From NCBI GenBank assembly GCA_964517605.1, contig CAZFCE010000021.1, positions 32,013-96,012 of the forward strand: 64,000 nucleotides of DNA, written 5' to 3'. Positions 26,938-34,762 of the stretch are shown piece by piece. The DNA comes from J095 sp964517605 (GTDB lineage: Bacteria; Chloroflexota; Anaerolineae; 4572-78; J111). The translations under genes were made by a program, and so were the position numbers. Positions within the stretch are counted from its first letter, which is position 1. Every line of letters starts with the position of its first letter. Under the pieces are notes generated by a model. The model was not told where the DNA came from and did no database searches. It worked only from the letters and a program-made list of their open reading frames with translations.

Positions 26938-27696
26938 ATGATGAACTTTCTTGAAAATTCATCGTCTCCTCCCATTAATCGGAATCTCCCGATTCCCCTG
27001 TATTTTCAGTTAAAAGATGTGTTGCTCGCGCCTATTCAGGAAGGCCAATACCAGGAAGGCGACCCCATCCCAACCGAGCGCGAAATTGGCGAGAAGTTTC
27101 AGGTTAGCCGGATTACCGTTCGACGCGCTATTGATGAACTGGTGCGCGAAGGCTACCTGATCACCAGACGGGGCCGGGGCACGTTTGTGGCCCGCCCCAA
27201 AATTCAGCGCCCGCTCACCCGCATGCAGAGTTTTTCAATTGCCACCACCGCCGGCGGACACCGGCCCGGCTCGCGGTTGCTCTCGCTTCAGCGCGAAAAG
27301 GCAATAGGGCACGCGGCTACGGTGTTCAACCTTACCAAAGATGATTGGATTTGGATTGTGGAAAGGTTGCGGCTGGTGGATGACGAGCCGATTGGCCTTT
27401 CGATCATCTACCTGAATTTGCCCGCCGCTGTTGCCCTGGTGCCGGCAGAATTAGAAGAACACATCTCGCTCTGGTCAGTTTTAGAAGAAAAAGGCTTAAC
27501 CTTATCAAAATCCGAGGAAACAATCGAGGCGGTTGCGGCCAACGAAAGCCAGGCGCAACTCCTACAGGTGGCTATTGGATCACCCTTGTTGCTGGTGGAA
27601 GGCATCGTGTATACCGATCAAGCGGTTCCCATTGAATATCACAAGATGTTCAACCGCGGTGATCGATACAAATATACAATCCAAGCAGTCCGTTAG
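26938..27696 (+). CDS. GntR-family regulator, HutC subfamily (HTH + UTRA)
   Basis: A 252-residue regulator. Residues 20-85 hold the winged helix (IPLYFQLKDVLLAPIQEG, PTEREIGEKFQVSRITVRRAIDELVREGYL, RRGRGTFVA), followed by a UTRA effector domain of ordinary length (about 100-245). HutC members bind phosphorylated sugars or similar metabolites. It is the first gene after a strong promoter and operator-like repeats and lies 22 bases before the binding-protein gene, so it probably controls the whole sugar operon and itself. Start ATG 26938 or 26941 cannot be separated. Confidence 0.92.
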   Translation: MMNFLENSSSPPINRNLPIPLYFQLKDVLLAPIQEGQYQEGDPIPTEREIGEKFQVSRITVRRAIDELVREGYLITRRGRGTFVARPKIQRPLTRMQSFSIATTAGGHRPGSRLLSLQREKAIGHAATVFNLTKDDWIWIVERLRLVDDEPIGLSIIYLNLPAAVALVPAELEEHISLWSVLEEKGLTLSKSEETIEAVAANESQAQLLQVAIGSPLLLVEGIVYTDQAVPIEYHKMFNRGDRYKYTIQAVR

Positions 27697-27718
27697 TTAG
27701 TAGAACAAGGAGGAAGAA

Positions 27719-29200
27719 ATGAGAGTAAAGCGTTTTTATTGGGGTCTACTGGCAGTGTTGCTGTTGGTAGCATTGGTTGTTGCCGGGTGCGGCGGAGCCG
27801 CGCCGGCTACTCCGGCGGCAGAAAAACCGGCTGCCGAAAAACCCGCTGCTGAAAAAGCTACCGAAGCTCCGGCTAAAGAAGAAGCCAAACCCACCGAAGC
27901 TCCCAAAGAAGAAGCCAAGGCTACCGAAGCGCCTAAAGCCGAAGAAGCCAAACCCACCGAAGCCGCCGCTCCCACCGCCGAAAAACCGGCTGCCGATGCG
28001 GCCAAAGACAAACCCTTTGCCGGCACCGAACTGGTTTTGGCCTCAATGACCGACCAGTACATTGCCGCCTTCCGGTATTTAATCCCCGAATTTGAAAAGG
28101 AAACCGGGATTAAAGTTACCATGGATGAACTGGGCTACGTAGACCTGTACCAAAAATTAACCGCCGACTTTGTGGGCAAAACCGCCAACTACGACCTGAT
28201 GACCGTAGACATTGTGTGGAGTGGTGAATACGCCGCCAACGGCTACACCCTGCCCCTTGATGACTACATGGCGCGCGACAAAGAACAAATCAAAGCGGAC
28301 GACATTATGCCCGTAGCCTGGACCCTGGGCGAATGGGAAGGCAAGCATTGGGCCTACCCTCTGGCCGGTTATGCTAACGTGCTCAACTACCGCAAAGACG
28401 TGCTGGCCGAAGCCGGCATCGAACCGCCCAAAACCCAGGAAGAACTGCTAGCGGCGGCTAAAAAATTAACCGATGCCAAAAAAGATTTCTACGGGATTGC
28501 GCTGTTGGGTGCCAAAGGGTCGGCGGTAGCCCAGGATTATATGGCCTGGGTGCAGCAACACGGCGGCACCATTCTGGATAAAGACGGCAAACCGGCGGTT
28601 AACACCCCCGAAAACGTAAAAATCCTTGAATTCTTTGGCGAACTCTTTAAATACGCCCCGCCCGGAGCCACCGATTACTGGTGGGATCAACGCGAAACCG
28701 CTTTCCGCTCCGGTAAAGTGGCCATGATGGAAGGCTGGAGCATTGCCCGCGCCGGCTACGAAAACCCCGAAATCTCCTCGATTGTAGGCAAAGTGGATGT
28801 GACCGCCGCCCCGGTGAGCCAGGGCATGGAACCCAAATACGGTTTTGGCGGCTGGGGCATTGGCATTAACGCCAACTCCAAAAAAGCCGATGCGGCCTGG
28901 GAATTTATTAAATGGATTACCAGCCCCGAAGTTCAAAAAGAATGGGTCCGGCACGACGGCGCGCCCATTCGCCGCAGCACCCTGGAAGACCCCGACCTGA
29001 ACAAGGAATACCCTTGGTTCCCGCTGATGCTGAAATCCTTTGAAAATGGCGATGGCGATTACCGGCCCCGTATTCCTCAGTACAGCATCATTCAAGATGC
29101 GCTGGGCACCGCGGTGAATGCTTACCTGGTAGGCGAAATGACGGCTCAACAGGCGCTCGATCAGGCGCAAGCCCAGATTGATGCGGCTACCAAAAAATAA
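27719..29200 (+). CDS. Sugar ABC transporter solute-binding lipoprotein (CUT1, MalE/UgpB-like)
   Basis: A 493-residue lipoprotein: signal peptide with lipobox LVVAGC (Cys24), then a low-complexity linker of about 70 residues made of repeated AEKPAAEK and KPTEAPKEE units, then a type 1 sugar-binding fold (from VLASMTDQYIAAFRYLIPEFEKETGIKV). AAGGAGG at 27707-27713 fixes the start. It captures a sugar outside the membrane and delivers it to the two permeases downstream. The linker is longer than usual and may span a thick wall or envelope layer. Substrate is not readable. Neighbouring dehydrogenase, kinase and aldolase suggest a polyol or sugar. Confidence 0.93.
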   Translation: MRVKRFYWGLLAVLLLVALVVAGCGGAAPATPAAEKPAAEKPAAEKATEAPAKEEAKPTEAPKEEAKATEAPKAEEAKPTEAAAPTAEKPAADAAKDKPFAGTELVLASMTDQYIAAFRYLIPEFEKETGIKVTMDELGYVDLYQKLTADFVGKTANYDLMTVDIVWSGEYAANGYTLPLDDYMARDKEQIKADDIMPVAWTLGEWEGKHWAYPLAGYANVLNYRKDVLAEAGIEPPKTQEELLAAAKKLTDAKKDFYGIALLGAKGSAVAQDYMAWVQQHGGTILDKDGKPAVNTPENVKILEFFGELFKYAPPGATDYWWDQRETAFRSGKVAMMEGWSIARAGYENPEISSIVGKVDVTAAPVSQGMEPKYGFGGWGIGINANSKKADAAWEFIKWITSPEVQKEWVRHDGAPIRRSTLEDPDLNKEYPWFPLMLKSFENGDGDYRPRIPQYSIIQDALGTAVNAYLVGEMTAQQALDQAQAQIDAATKK

Positions 29201-29205
29201 TTAGC

Positions 29206-29240
29206 CAATTGATGGGGTTTTTACCCCGGTTTCTCAATTG
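29206..29240 (+). other. Hairpin after binding-protein gene
   Basis: Outer stem CAATTGA/TCAATTG (29206-29212 with 29234-29240) encloses GGGGT/ACCCC (29214-29218 with 29223-29227). No T-run follows, so it looks like an mRNA structure and not a clean terminator. Confidence 0.55.
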
Positions 29241-29272
29241 ACGCTACACTCTGATTTGCCCAAAATTTAAAA

Positions 29273-29312
29273 GTGTCAGGCGCTGGTTGCAGCGTGGCCC
29301 AGCGCCTGACAC
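29273..29312 (+). other. Strong intercistronic hairpin between binding protein and permeases
   Basis: Perfect 14-base stem GTGTCAGGCGCTGG (29273-29286) with CCAGCGCCTGACAC (29299-29312), 12-base loop, no T-run. Such structures often protect the upstream binding-protein message and lower permease expression. A similar 14-base hairpin occupies the same place in the second sugar transporter (52997-53027). Confidence 0.75.
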
Positions 29313-29393
29313 CCATCATCATTCAAATTCCACCGCTGCCAAAACTTACTGTAAATCGGTGAACAATTAGCGTTGTCACTGCGAGTTAAGCTT

Positions 29394-30299
29394 ATGAAGG
29401 GTCAATCCCGCTCAGCTTTTAGTCAGTTTATATTTAACGAAGGGCATTATCTGGTTTTATTAGCGCCGCTGCTGATATTTGTATTTGTCATCGCTATTTA
29501 TCCGTTATGCTTTTCTTTTTTCATTAGCTTTTTTAAGTACCGGCTCACCGACCCCAACCAAACGCGCACTTTTTTGGGGCTGGCAAATTATCTGGCGGCC
29601 ATAAAAGACCCGCAGGTTGTCAAATCGGTTTCAAACACTCTGATTTTTGTGTTTGGCACCGTTTCGCTGGAACTGGTTTTTGGCCTGGCGCTGGCCTTGT
29701 TGCTTGCTGCCGAAACCCGCGTAATGCAGGTGATTCGCTCTTTTTTGTTGTTGCCAATGGCCATTCCTCCGTTGGTGGTGGGCTTAATTTGGAAATCTTT
29801 GTACAACGTTGATTTTGGGGTAATCCCCTATTACCTGAAACTAGCCGGGCTGACGGTGGGGCGGGGGCCGCTTGGAGAGATTACCACCGCTATGCCGGCG
29901 GTGATTCTGGTTGACATTTGGCAGTGGACGCCGCTGCTGATGGTGATTTTTTTGGCCGGCATTAAAGGGCTGCCCGCCGAACCCTACGAGGCCGCTCTGG
30001 TTGATGGCGCTACCCGCTGGCAAAGTTTTTGGCGCATCACCCTGCCCATGCTAAAACCAACTATTCTCATTGCGCTGTTGCTGCGCACCACACAATCGTT
30101 CAAGGTGTTTGATATTATCTTTGCCACCACTGCCGGCGGTCCCGGCAGCGCCACCACGGTTTTAAACTACCACATCTTCACCGTGGGGATGACCTTTTTT
30201 GATATGGGGTACGCGGCGGCGCTGGCCAATATTTTGCTGGTTATAGTGGGCGTTCTATCGGTTATTTATGTGATGGTTTTGGAACGGCAACAGGTTTAA
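29394..30299 (+). CDS. Sugar ABC transporter permease 1 (MalF/UgpA-like)
   Basis: About 301 residues with six membrane segments and the EAA loop EAALVDGATRWQSFWRITLPMLKP that docks the ATPase. ATG 29394 (MKGQSRS) is preferred; an in-frame TTG at 29373 would add seven residues. It forms the membrane channel with the next gene. The 193 bases between the binding-protein stop and this start contain two hairpins, so its expression is probably lower than that of the binding protein. Confidence 0.93.
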   Translation: MKGQSRSAFSQFIFNEGHYLVLLAPLLIFVFVIAIYPLCFSFFISFFKYRLTDPNQTRTFLGLANYLAAIKDPQVVKSVSNTLIFVFGTVSLELVFGLALALLLAAETRVMQVIRSFLLLPMAIPPLVVGLIWKSLYNVDFGVIPYYLKLAGLTVGRGPLGEITTAMPAVILVDIWQWTPLLMVIFLAGIKGLPAEPYEAALVDGATRWQSFWRITLPMLKPTILIALLLRTTQSFKVFDIIFATTAGGPGSATTVLNYHIFTVGMTFFDMGYAAALANILLVIVGVLSVIYVMVLERQQV

Positions 30300-30313
30300 A
30301 TAGGGAACCGGGA

Positions 30314-31141
30314 ATGAAAAAGAACAAACTGGAAACTATCGCCCAAAATGTAACCATAGTTCTGGTGTTTATATTTTTTATGATGCCGCTGTACTGGCTG
30401 CTTACCACCGCCTTTAAATTTGGCCGGGAGGCATTTGCCATTCCGCCCAAATGGATTTTGTTTGATTTTACCCTTAAAAATTTTCAAACCGTGCTGGACA
30501 CATCGCAGGTGTTCCGGTTTTTAACCAACAGCATCATTATTACCACCGGCGCTACGCTTTGTTCGTTGCTGTTGGGTGTGCCGGCGGGCTACGCCATTGC
30601 CCGCAGCAAATCAAAGTTGCTCAATACATCATCGTACTTTTTCCTGCTGTTGCTGATGATTCCGCCGATTGCCATGCTCATCCCTTTTTACTTGATTATG
30701 CGCGATATGCACCTGTTGGGAACTTACGCCGCCGTTATTGTGATTGACACAATTTTTGACGCCTCGTTTGTGGTCTGGATGATGCGCAGCTACTTTAAGG
30801 ACGTGCCGCAAGAAATGGAAGAAGCCGCGCTGGTGGATGGCGCATCCCATTTTCAGGCGTTCTTTAAAATTGCGCTGCCGTTATCGCTGCCGGGGATTGT
30901 GGCCTCGGCGCTGTACTGCATTATTTTTTCCTGGAACGACTTTTTGTTTGCCCTCATGCTTACCTCGCCGCAAACCAAAACCATGCCGCTGGGCATTTTG
31001 GCCTCGTTCAGCGCCTCGGAGATTAACTGGGGGATTATGGCCGTAATGTCGGTGTTTGCCATTATCCCGGCCATGATTATTGCCCTGTTCCTTAACCGCT
31101 ATTTTGTGCAGGGGCTAACCATGGGCGCAGCCAAAGGCTAA
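30314..31141 (+). CDS. Sugar ABC transporter permease 2 (MalG/UgpE-like)
   Basis: 275 residues, six membrane segments, EAA loop EAALVDGASHFQAFFKIALPLSLPG. It starts 14 bases after permease 1 with ACCGGGA before the ATG. Together the two permeases make a CUT1 importer. No ATP-binding subunit is found in this operon, so a shared MsmK/UgpC-type ATPase from elsewhere must energise it, which is common for this class. Confidence 0.93.
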   Translation: MKKNKLETIAQNVTIVLVFIFFMMPLYWLLTTAFKFGREAFAIPPKWILFDFTLKNFQTVLDTSQVFRFLTNSIIITTGATLCSLLLGVPAGYAIARSKSKLLNTSSYFFLLLLMIPPIAMLIPFYLIMRDMHLLGTYAAVIVIDTIFDASFVVWMMRSYFKDVPQEMEEAALVDGASHFQAFFKIALPLSLPGIVASALYCIIFSWNDFLFALMLTSPQTKTMPLGILASFSASEINWGIMAVMSVFAIIPAMIIALFLNRYFVQGLTMGAAKG

Positions 31142-31170
31142 CTTATCAATTTAATATTTTGGAAGATCAA

Positions 31171-31220
31171 GTTTCCGGCGGTTTGACTGCTGAATTTTGA
31201 AAAACAAAAACGCCGGGAAC
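31171..31220 (+). other. Hairpin before dehydrogenase gene
   Basis: GTTTCCGGCG (31171-31180) pairs with CGCCGGGAAC (31211-31220), with one G-U pair and a 30-base AT-rich loop. It lies in the 123-base gap between transport and catabolic genes. Possible RNA processing or stability element; function unproven. Confidence 0.4.
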
Positions 31221-31264
31221 GTTTCAACATAACCCGAATAATTTTTTAAAAGAAGGATACAACC

Positions 31265-32305
31265 ATGACAGAACAACAAATGCGCCAGATGTGGTGTGAA
31301 AAACCCGGCCAACTGGAAGTGCGCTATCGCTCCATTTTTGAAGTAGGCCCCAACGATGTGCTGGTAAAAGTGGCTTACACCGGCATTTGCCCGTGGGATT
31401 TGCGCGCCTTTTCCGGCAAATCCTCCTCGGTGGCTTTTCCCCGCGTGTTGGGCCACGAAACCTCTGGCCGGGTGGCGGCGGTGGGCGAAAACGTAAAGCA
31501 TTTAACGGTGGGCCAGCCGGTGGTGGCCGATTTTATTGTGAAGTGCGGCGTTTGCCCGGCCTGCCGCCGGGGATTGGCCAACCGTTGCCAGCGCCCCACG
31601 TACCAGCAGTACGGCGGTGGTTACGCCGATTATATCCGCCTGCCGCAGCAGAATATTTACCCCATTCGGCCCGGCACCAGCCTTAAAGCCGCCGCTTTTA
31701 TGGAGCCGCTGGCCTGCGTGGTACGCGGCCAGAATATGCTCAACCTGTACCCCGGCCAGGTGCAACTGGTAGCCGGGTTGGGGCCAATCGGCTTGATGCA
31801 CATGCAGGTGGCTCGCGCTTTTGGCGCGCGCGTAATTGCCTCTGATCTGGTGCCGGCCCGGCTGGAAAAGGCCAAAGCGTTGGGCGCGGAATGGGTTATC
31901 AACCCGAGTGAAAGCGATCTGCCGGCGCTGGTGAAAGAAGCCACCGATGGCTGGGGCGTTGACGCCGCCACCGTGGCGGTGGGGTCAACCCGATTAATTG
32001 AACAAACGCTGCCGCTGCTCGCGCCGGGTGGCCGGCTGAATATTTTTGCCGGCATCTACCCCAAAGACGAGCTGCGGATTGACCCCAACCTCATTCACTA
32101 CGGCGAATTTGTTTTAACCGGCTCCGCCGACAGCACCCCGGAAAACATGTACCGCGCCCTGGAACTCATCGAATCCGGCCAGGTTGATACCGCCAGCCTG
32201 GTTAGCCACCTGCTGCCGCTGGAACAACTGGAGCGCGGCCTGGAAATGGTTAAAAACGCCGAAGGGCTAAAAATTATGATGGAAGTTAACGGCGAAGCGG
32301 CGTAA
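31265..32305 (+). CDS. Zinc-dependent medium-chain dehydrogenase (sorbitol/threonine dehydrogenase type)
   Basis: 346 residues. The N-terminal catalytic part has Cys in TGICPWDLRAF, GHETSGRV and the structural zinc cysteines KCGVCPACRRGLANRC. The NAD-binding part has GLGPIGLMHMQ. It oxidises an alcohol group of a polyol or sugar to a ketone with NAD(P). Placed after two permeases and before an FGGY kinase and an aldolase, it is the likely first catabolic step on the imported substrate (inference). AAGGA precedes ATG 31265. Confidence 0.92.
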   Translation: MTEQQMRQMWCEKPGQLEVRYRSIFEVGPNDVLVKVAYTGICPWDLRAFSGKSSSVAFPRVLGHETSGRVAAVGENVKHLTVGQPVVADFIVKCGVCPACRRGLANRCQRPTYQQYGGGYADYIRLPQQNIYPIRPGTSLKAAAFMEPLACVVRGQNMLNLYPGQVQLVAGLGPIGLMHMQVARAFGARVIASDLVPARLEKAKALGAEWVINPSESDLPALVKEATDGWGVDAATVAVGSTRLIEQTLPLLAPGGRLNIFAGIYPKDELRIDPNLIHYGEFVLTGSADSTPENMYRALELIESGQVDTASLVSHLLPLEQLERGLEMVKNAEGLKIMMEVNGEAA

Positions 32306-32344
32306 CTTTAATTGGCGCGTAACTTTAGGGGGCAAGGAAAAACC

Positions 32345-33808
32345 GTGAACTCTAACCACCTGCCGCATATTCTAACCATTGATGTGGGCACGTCGGCGCT
32401 TAAGGCGGTGCTCTTTACGGCTACCGGCGAGGTGCTGGCTTCGGCCACGCAGCGTTACACCCACCACACGCCGCAGCCCGGTTGGGGCGAAGCCGACCCG
32501 GCGGATTGGTGGGCCGCGTTGCAACAGGCCGTGGCCGAGTTGCGCGCCGCCTTCAACCTGCAAAAAGTACAGGTGTTGGGCCTTACCGGGCAAATGCACA
32601 CCGCCGTTCTGCTGGATCAGGCCGGCCAGCCGCTTTCGCCCACCATTCTCTGGCTTGACCGGCGGGCGGCGGCAGAAACCGCCGAGTTGCAAACCCGGCT
32701 CAACCTGCGCCCGCACCAGCTTAACTCAACCTACACTTTGCCCAAACTGCTGTGGCTGGCCCGCCACCAGCCGGAGGTGCTGGCCCAAACCCGCACCATC
32801 CTCTGGCCCAAGGATTACCTGCGCTACCGGCTCACCGGTCGCTTTTTAACCGATGTAACCGAAGCCGCCGGCGCGGCGCTGCTCAATTGGGAACAACGCG
32901 CCTGGGCCACCGACCGACTGGCGCTGGTGGGCCTGTCGCCCACGGTTTTGCCGCCGTTGGCCCGCGCCGGCGACGACGCCGGGCCGTTGTTGCCGGCAAT
33001 TGCCGCCGAGCTTGGGCTGCCGCCCCTTGCCCGCGTGATTGTGGGCGCCGGTGATGTGATTGCCCTGATGGGCGCTGCGCCGCCCAGTCCGGGCCGTTTC
33101 ACCTGCTCGCTGGGCAGTTCGGGAATGGTATCGTGTTTGGTACCGGCCCATCAACACATTGATGACCCGGCCAACCGGCTGTACATGTATCCGTTTTTGC
33201 CGTACTCGTTTCTCAACGGGGTGTTATCCACCAGCGGCGCTTCGCTCACTTGGGCGTGGCAGGCGTTGTATGATCTGCAACTGCCGCTGGATGACCTGGC
33301 GCAGGCGGCCATTGCCACCCCGCCGGGCGCTGCCGACTTGTTGTACCTGCCGTTTTTGGCCGGCGAGCGCAGCCCCTTCTGGAACGATAATCTGCGCGGC
33401 GGTTTTTACGGGCTAACGCTGGCCCACAACCGCGATTATATGGTGCGGGCCGTGCTCGAAGGCGTGGCCTACAGCCTGCGTCACCTGGTGGATATTGCCG
33501 AAGAGTTGGGCGTGCGCGTTACCGAAATCGCTTTGGCCGGCGGCGGCGCAACCACGCCCGGCTGGCCGCAAATCATTGCCGATGTGTGCCAGCGCCCCGT
33601 GCTGATTTTTGCCGGCCAGGAAACGGTAACGCAGCCGTTGTACGCTTACTGCGCCACGGCGTTGGCCACCAACCAAACGTTTGATCAGGCGTTGCGCAGC
33701 ACGTTTAGTTTGGCCCAGCAGATTGCGCCCCGCCCGGAATTTGTGGCCACTTATCACAACATCTATCGGCGGTACCGGTTGCTGGCCGATTTTGTGGCTC
33801 AGTTGTGA
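32345..33808 (+). CDS. FGGY-family carbohydrate kinase (xylulokinase-like)
   Basis: 487 residues from GTG 32345, which has AAGGA at 32334-32338; an upstream TTG (32312) lacks a site. ATPase-fold motifs are TIDVGTSALKAVLF, LGLTGQMHTAVLLD, WLDRRAAAETAEL, WPKDYLRYRLTG and the late glycine motif ALAGGGATTPGWPQI. The overall look is closest to xylulokinases, which phosphorylate D-xylulose. With the upstream dehydrogenase and downstream aldolase, phosphorylation of a ketose or ketose-like product is expected. The exact sugar is not determined. Confidence 0.9.
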   Translation: MNSNHLPHILTIDVGTSALKAVLFTATGEVLASATQRYTHHTPQPGWGEADPADWWAALQQAVAELRAAFNLQKVQVLGLTGQMHTAVLLDQAGQPLSPTILWLDRRAAAETAELQTRLNLRPHQLNSTYTLPKLLWLARHQPEVLAQTRTILWPKDYLRYRLTGRFLTDVTEAAGAALLNWEQRAWATDRLALVGLSPTVLPPLARAGDDAGPLLPAIAAELGLPPLARVIVGAGDVIALMGAAPPSPGRFTCSLGSSGMVSCLVPAHQHIDDPANRLYMYPFLPYSFLNGVLSTSGASLTWAWQALYDLQLPLDDLAQAAIATPPGAADLLYLPFLAGERSPFWNDNLRGGFYGLTLAHNRDYMVRAVLEGVAYSLRHLVDIAEELGVRVTEIALAGGGATTPGWPQIIADVCQRPVLIFAGQETVTQPLYAYCATALATNQTFDQALRSTFSLAQQIAPRPEFVATYHNIYRRYRLLADFVAQL

Positions 33809-33860
33809 GCCAAATCAATTATTAAAAAATCTCTAGTTTTCAGTTAAAGGAGTATTAACC

Positions 33861-34610
33861 ATGGTTGGAAAATCAAGACGACTCGCCCGGCTGTTTGTCG
33901 GCGACCAAAAACGCTGCCTCATGTCGCCGCTGGATCACGGCGGCTGGATTGGCCCGGTGCGGGGCATTGACCGCCCGCAGGTCATCACTTCGGCGGTGCT
34001 TAAAGGCGGCGCAAATGCCCTGCTCATTTCGCCCGGCTTTTACCGGGCCGTAGCGCCGGTGGTTTCGCCGGAAGTGGCCATTGTGTTGCGGGTGAGCTTA
34101 ACCGCCGGCTTAAGCCAGCAAGGCACGCAAGAAACGCCCATCGCCTCGCTGGAAACCGCGCTGCGGTTGGGGGCCGATGCCGTGGCCGTGTCGGTGTTTT
34201 TTGGCCGGGCCGGTGATATTGACATTTACCGCTGGTTGGCCGAACTGACCGACGCCAGCCAGCGCTACGACATGCCGGTGGTGGCCGAGATGATGCCGCC
34301 CTCGGACCGTTTCTACGAGCCGGAAGCCGTGGCCCACGCCGCCCGGATTGGCCTGGAAATCGGCGCGGATGTCATTAAAACCAATTACAGCGGCGATGTG
34401 GCCAGCTTTAAACACGTTGTTGAGTCTGCGCCCATTCCAATTATTGTGGCCGGCGGCCCCAGCCAGGGCGATGACAGCGCCACCGTAAAACTGGTAGAAG
34501 ATATTGTGGCCGCCGGCGCTGCCGGGGTGGCCATTGGCCGCCGGGTGTGGCAATCCGAAGACCCGCAGGCCACAACGGCTAAAATCCACGCCGCGCTTTT
34601 TGCCCGCTAA
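33861..34610 (+). CDS. Class I aldolase of the archaeal FBA/DhnA (DeoC/LacD) group
   Basis: 249 residues. Start ATG 33861 has AAAGGAG at 33846-33852. N-terminal SPLDHGGWIGPVRG and the Schiff-base lysine in GADVIKTNYSGD, followed by the phosphate-binding IIVAGGPSQGD and GVAIGRRVWQ, match the DhnA-type class I aldolases (fructose-bisphosphate aldolase, LsrF-like and related). It probably cleaves the phosphorylated ketose to a triose phosphate and an aldehyde. It is the last gene of the sugar operon, followed by stacked terminators. Confidence 0.88.
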   Translation: MVGKSRRLARLFVGDQKRCLMSPLDHGGWIGPVRGIDRPQVITSAVLKGGANALLISPGFYRAVAPVVSPEVAIVLRVSLTAGLSQQGTQETPIASLETALRLGADAVAVSVFFGRAGDIDIYRWLAELTDASQRYDMPVVAEMMPPSDRFYEPEAVAHAARIGLEIGADVIKTNYSGDVASFKHVVESAPIPIIVAGGPSQGDDSATVKLVEDIVAAGAAGVAIGRRVWQSEDPQATTAKIHAALFAR

Positions 34611-34634
34611 TACCCGATCTCCTCTTTGTGCCAT

Positions 34635-34663
34635 TTCCCGGCCCCGCGCCGGGGAATTTTTTT
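34635..34663 (+). terminator. Rho-independent terminator of the sugar operon
   Basis: GC-rich stem CCCCG/CGGGG (34642-34646 with 34650-34654) with flanking TTCCC/GGGAA pairing potential, followed by seven T (34657-34663). It stands 25 bases after the aldolase stop. Confidence 0.75.
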
Positions 34664-34681
34664 ACCTGGGGGTGATCCCCA

Positions 34682-34723
34682 AATTATGACCCGGTCAAAA
34701 ATTTTTTTGACCGGGTCATAATT
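34682..34723. terminator. Bidirectional terminator, perfect 20-bp inverted repeat
   Basis: Arms 34682-34701 and 34704-34723 are exact reverse complements with a two-base loop. The core is TGACCCGGTCA, flanked by A-run and T-run so that a U-tail follows on either strand. It separates the convergent aldolase and phosphoribosyltransferase genes. Confidence 0.85.
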
Positions 34724-34726
34724 TTT

Positions 34727-34762
34727 TTTGACCAGGTGATAATTTTTTATGACCGGGTCAAA
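34727..34762. terminator. Second, degenerate copy of the terminator hairpin
   Basis: Arms 34727-34742 and 34747-34762 carry the same TGACC(C/A)GGT core as the first repeat with two mismatches. It touches the stop codon of the - strand gene. It looks like a duplicate of the neighbouring hairpin. Confidence 0.65.

Noticed and set aside
27820..28010. Repetitive DNA in the binding-protein gene as a possible CRISPR or tandem repeat locus
   Set aside because: The repeats are codons for the Glu/Lys/Pro/Ala-rich lipoprotein linker, stay in frame and vary in unit length.
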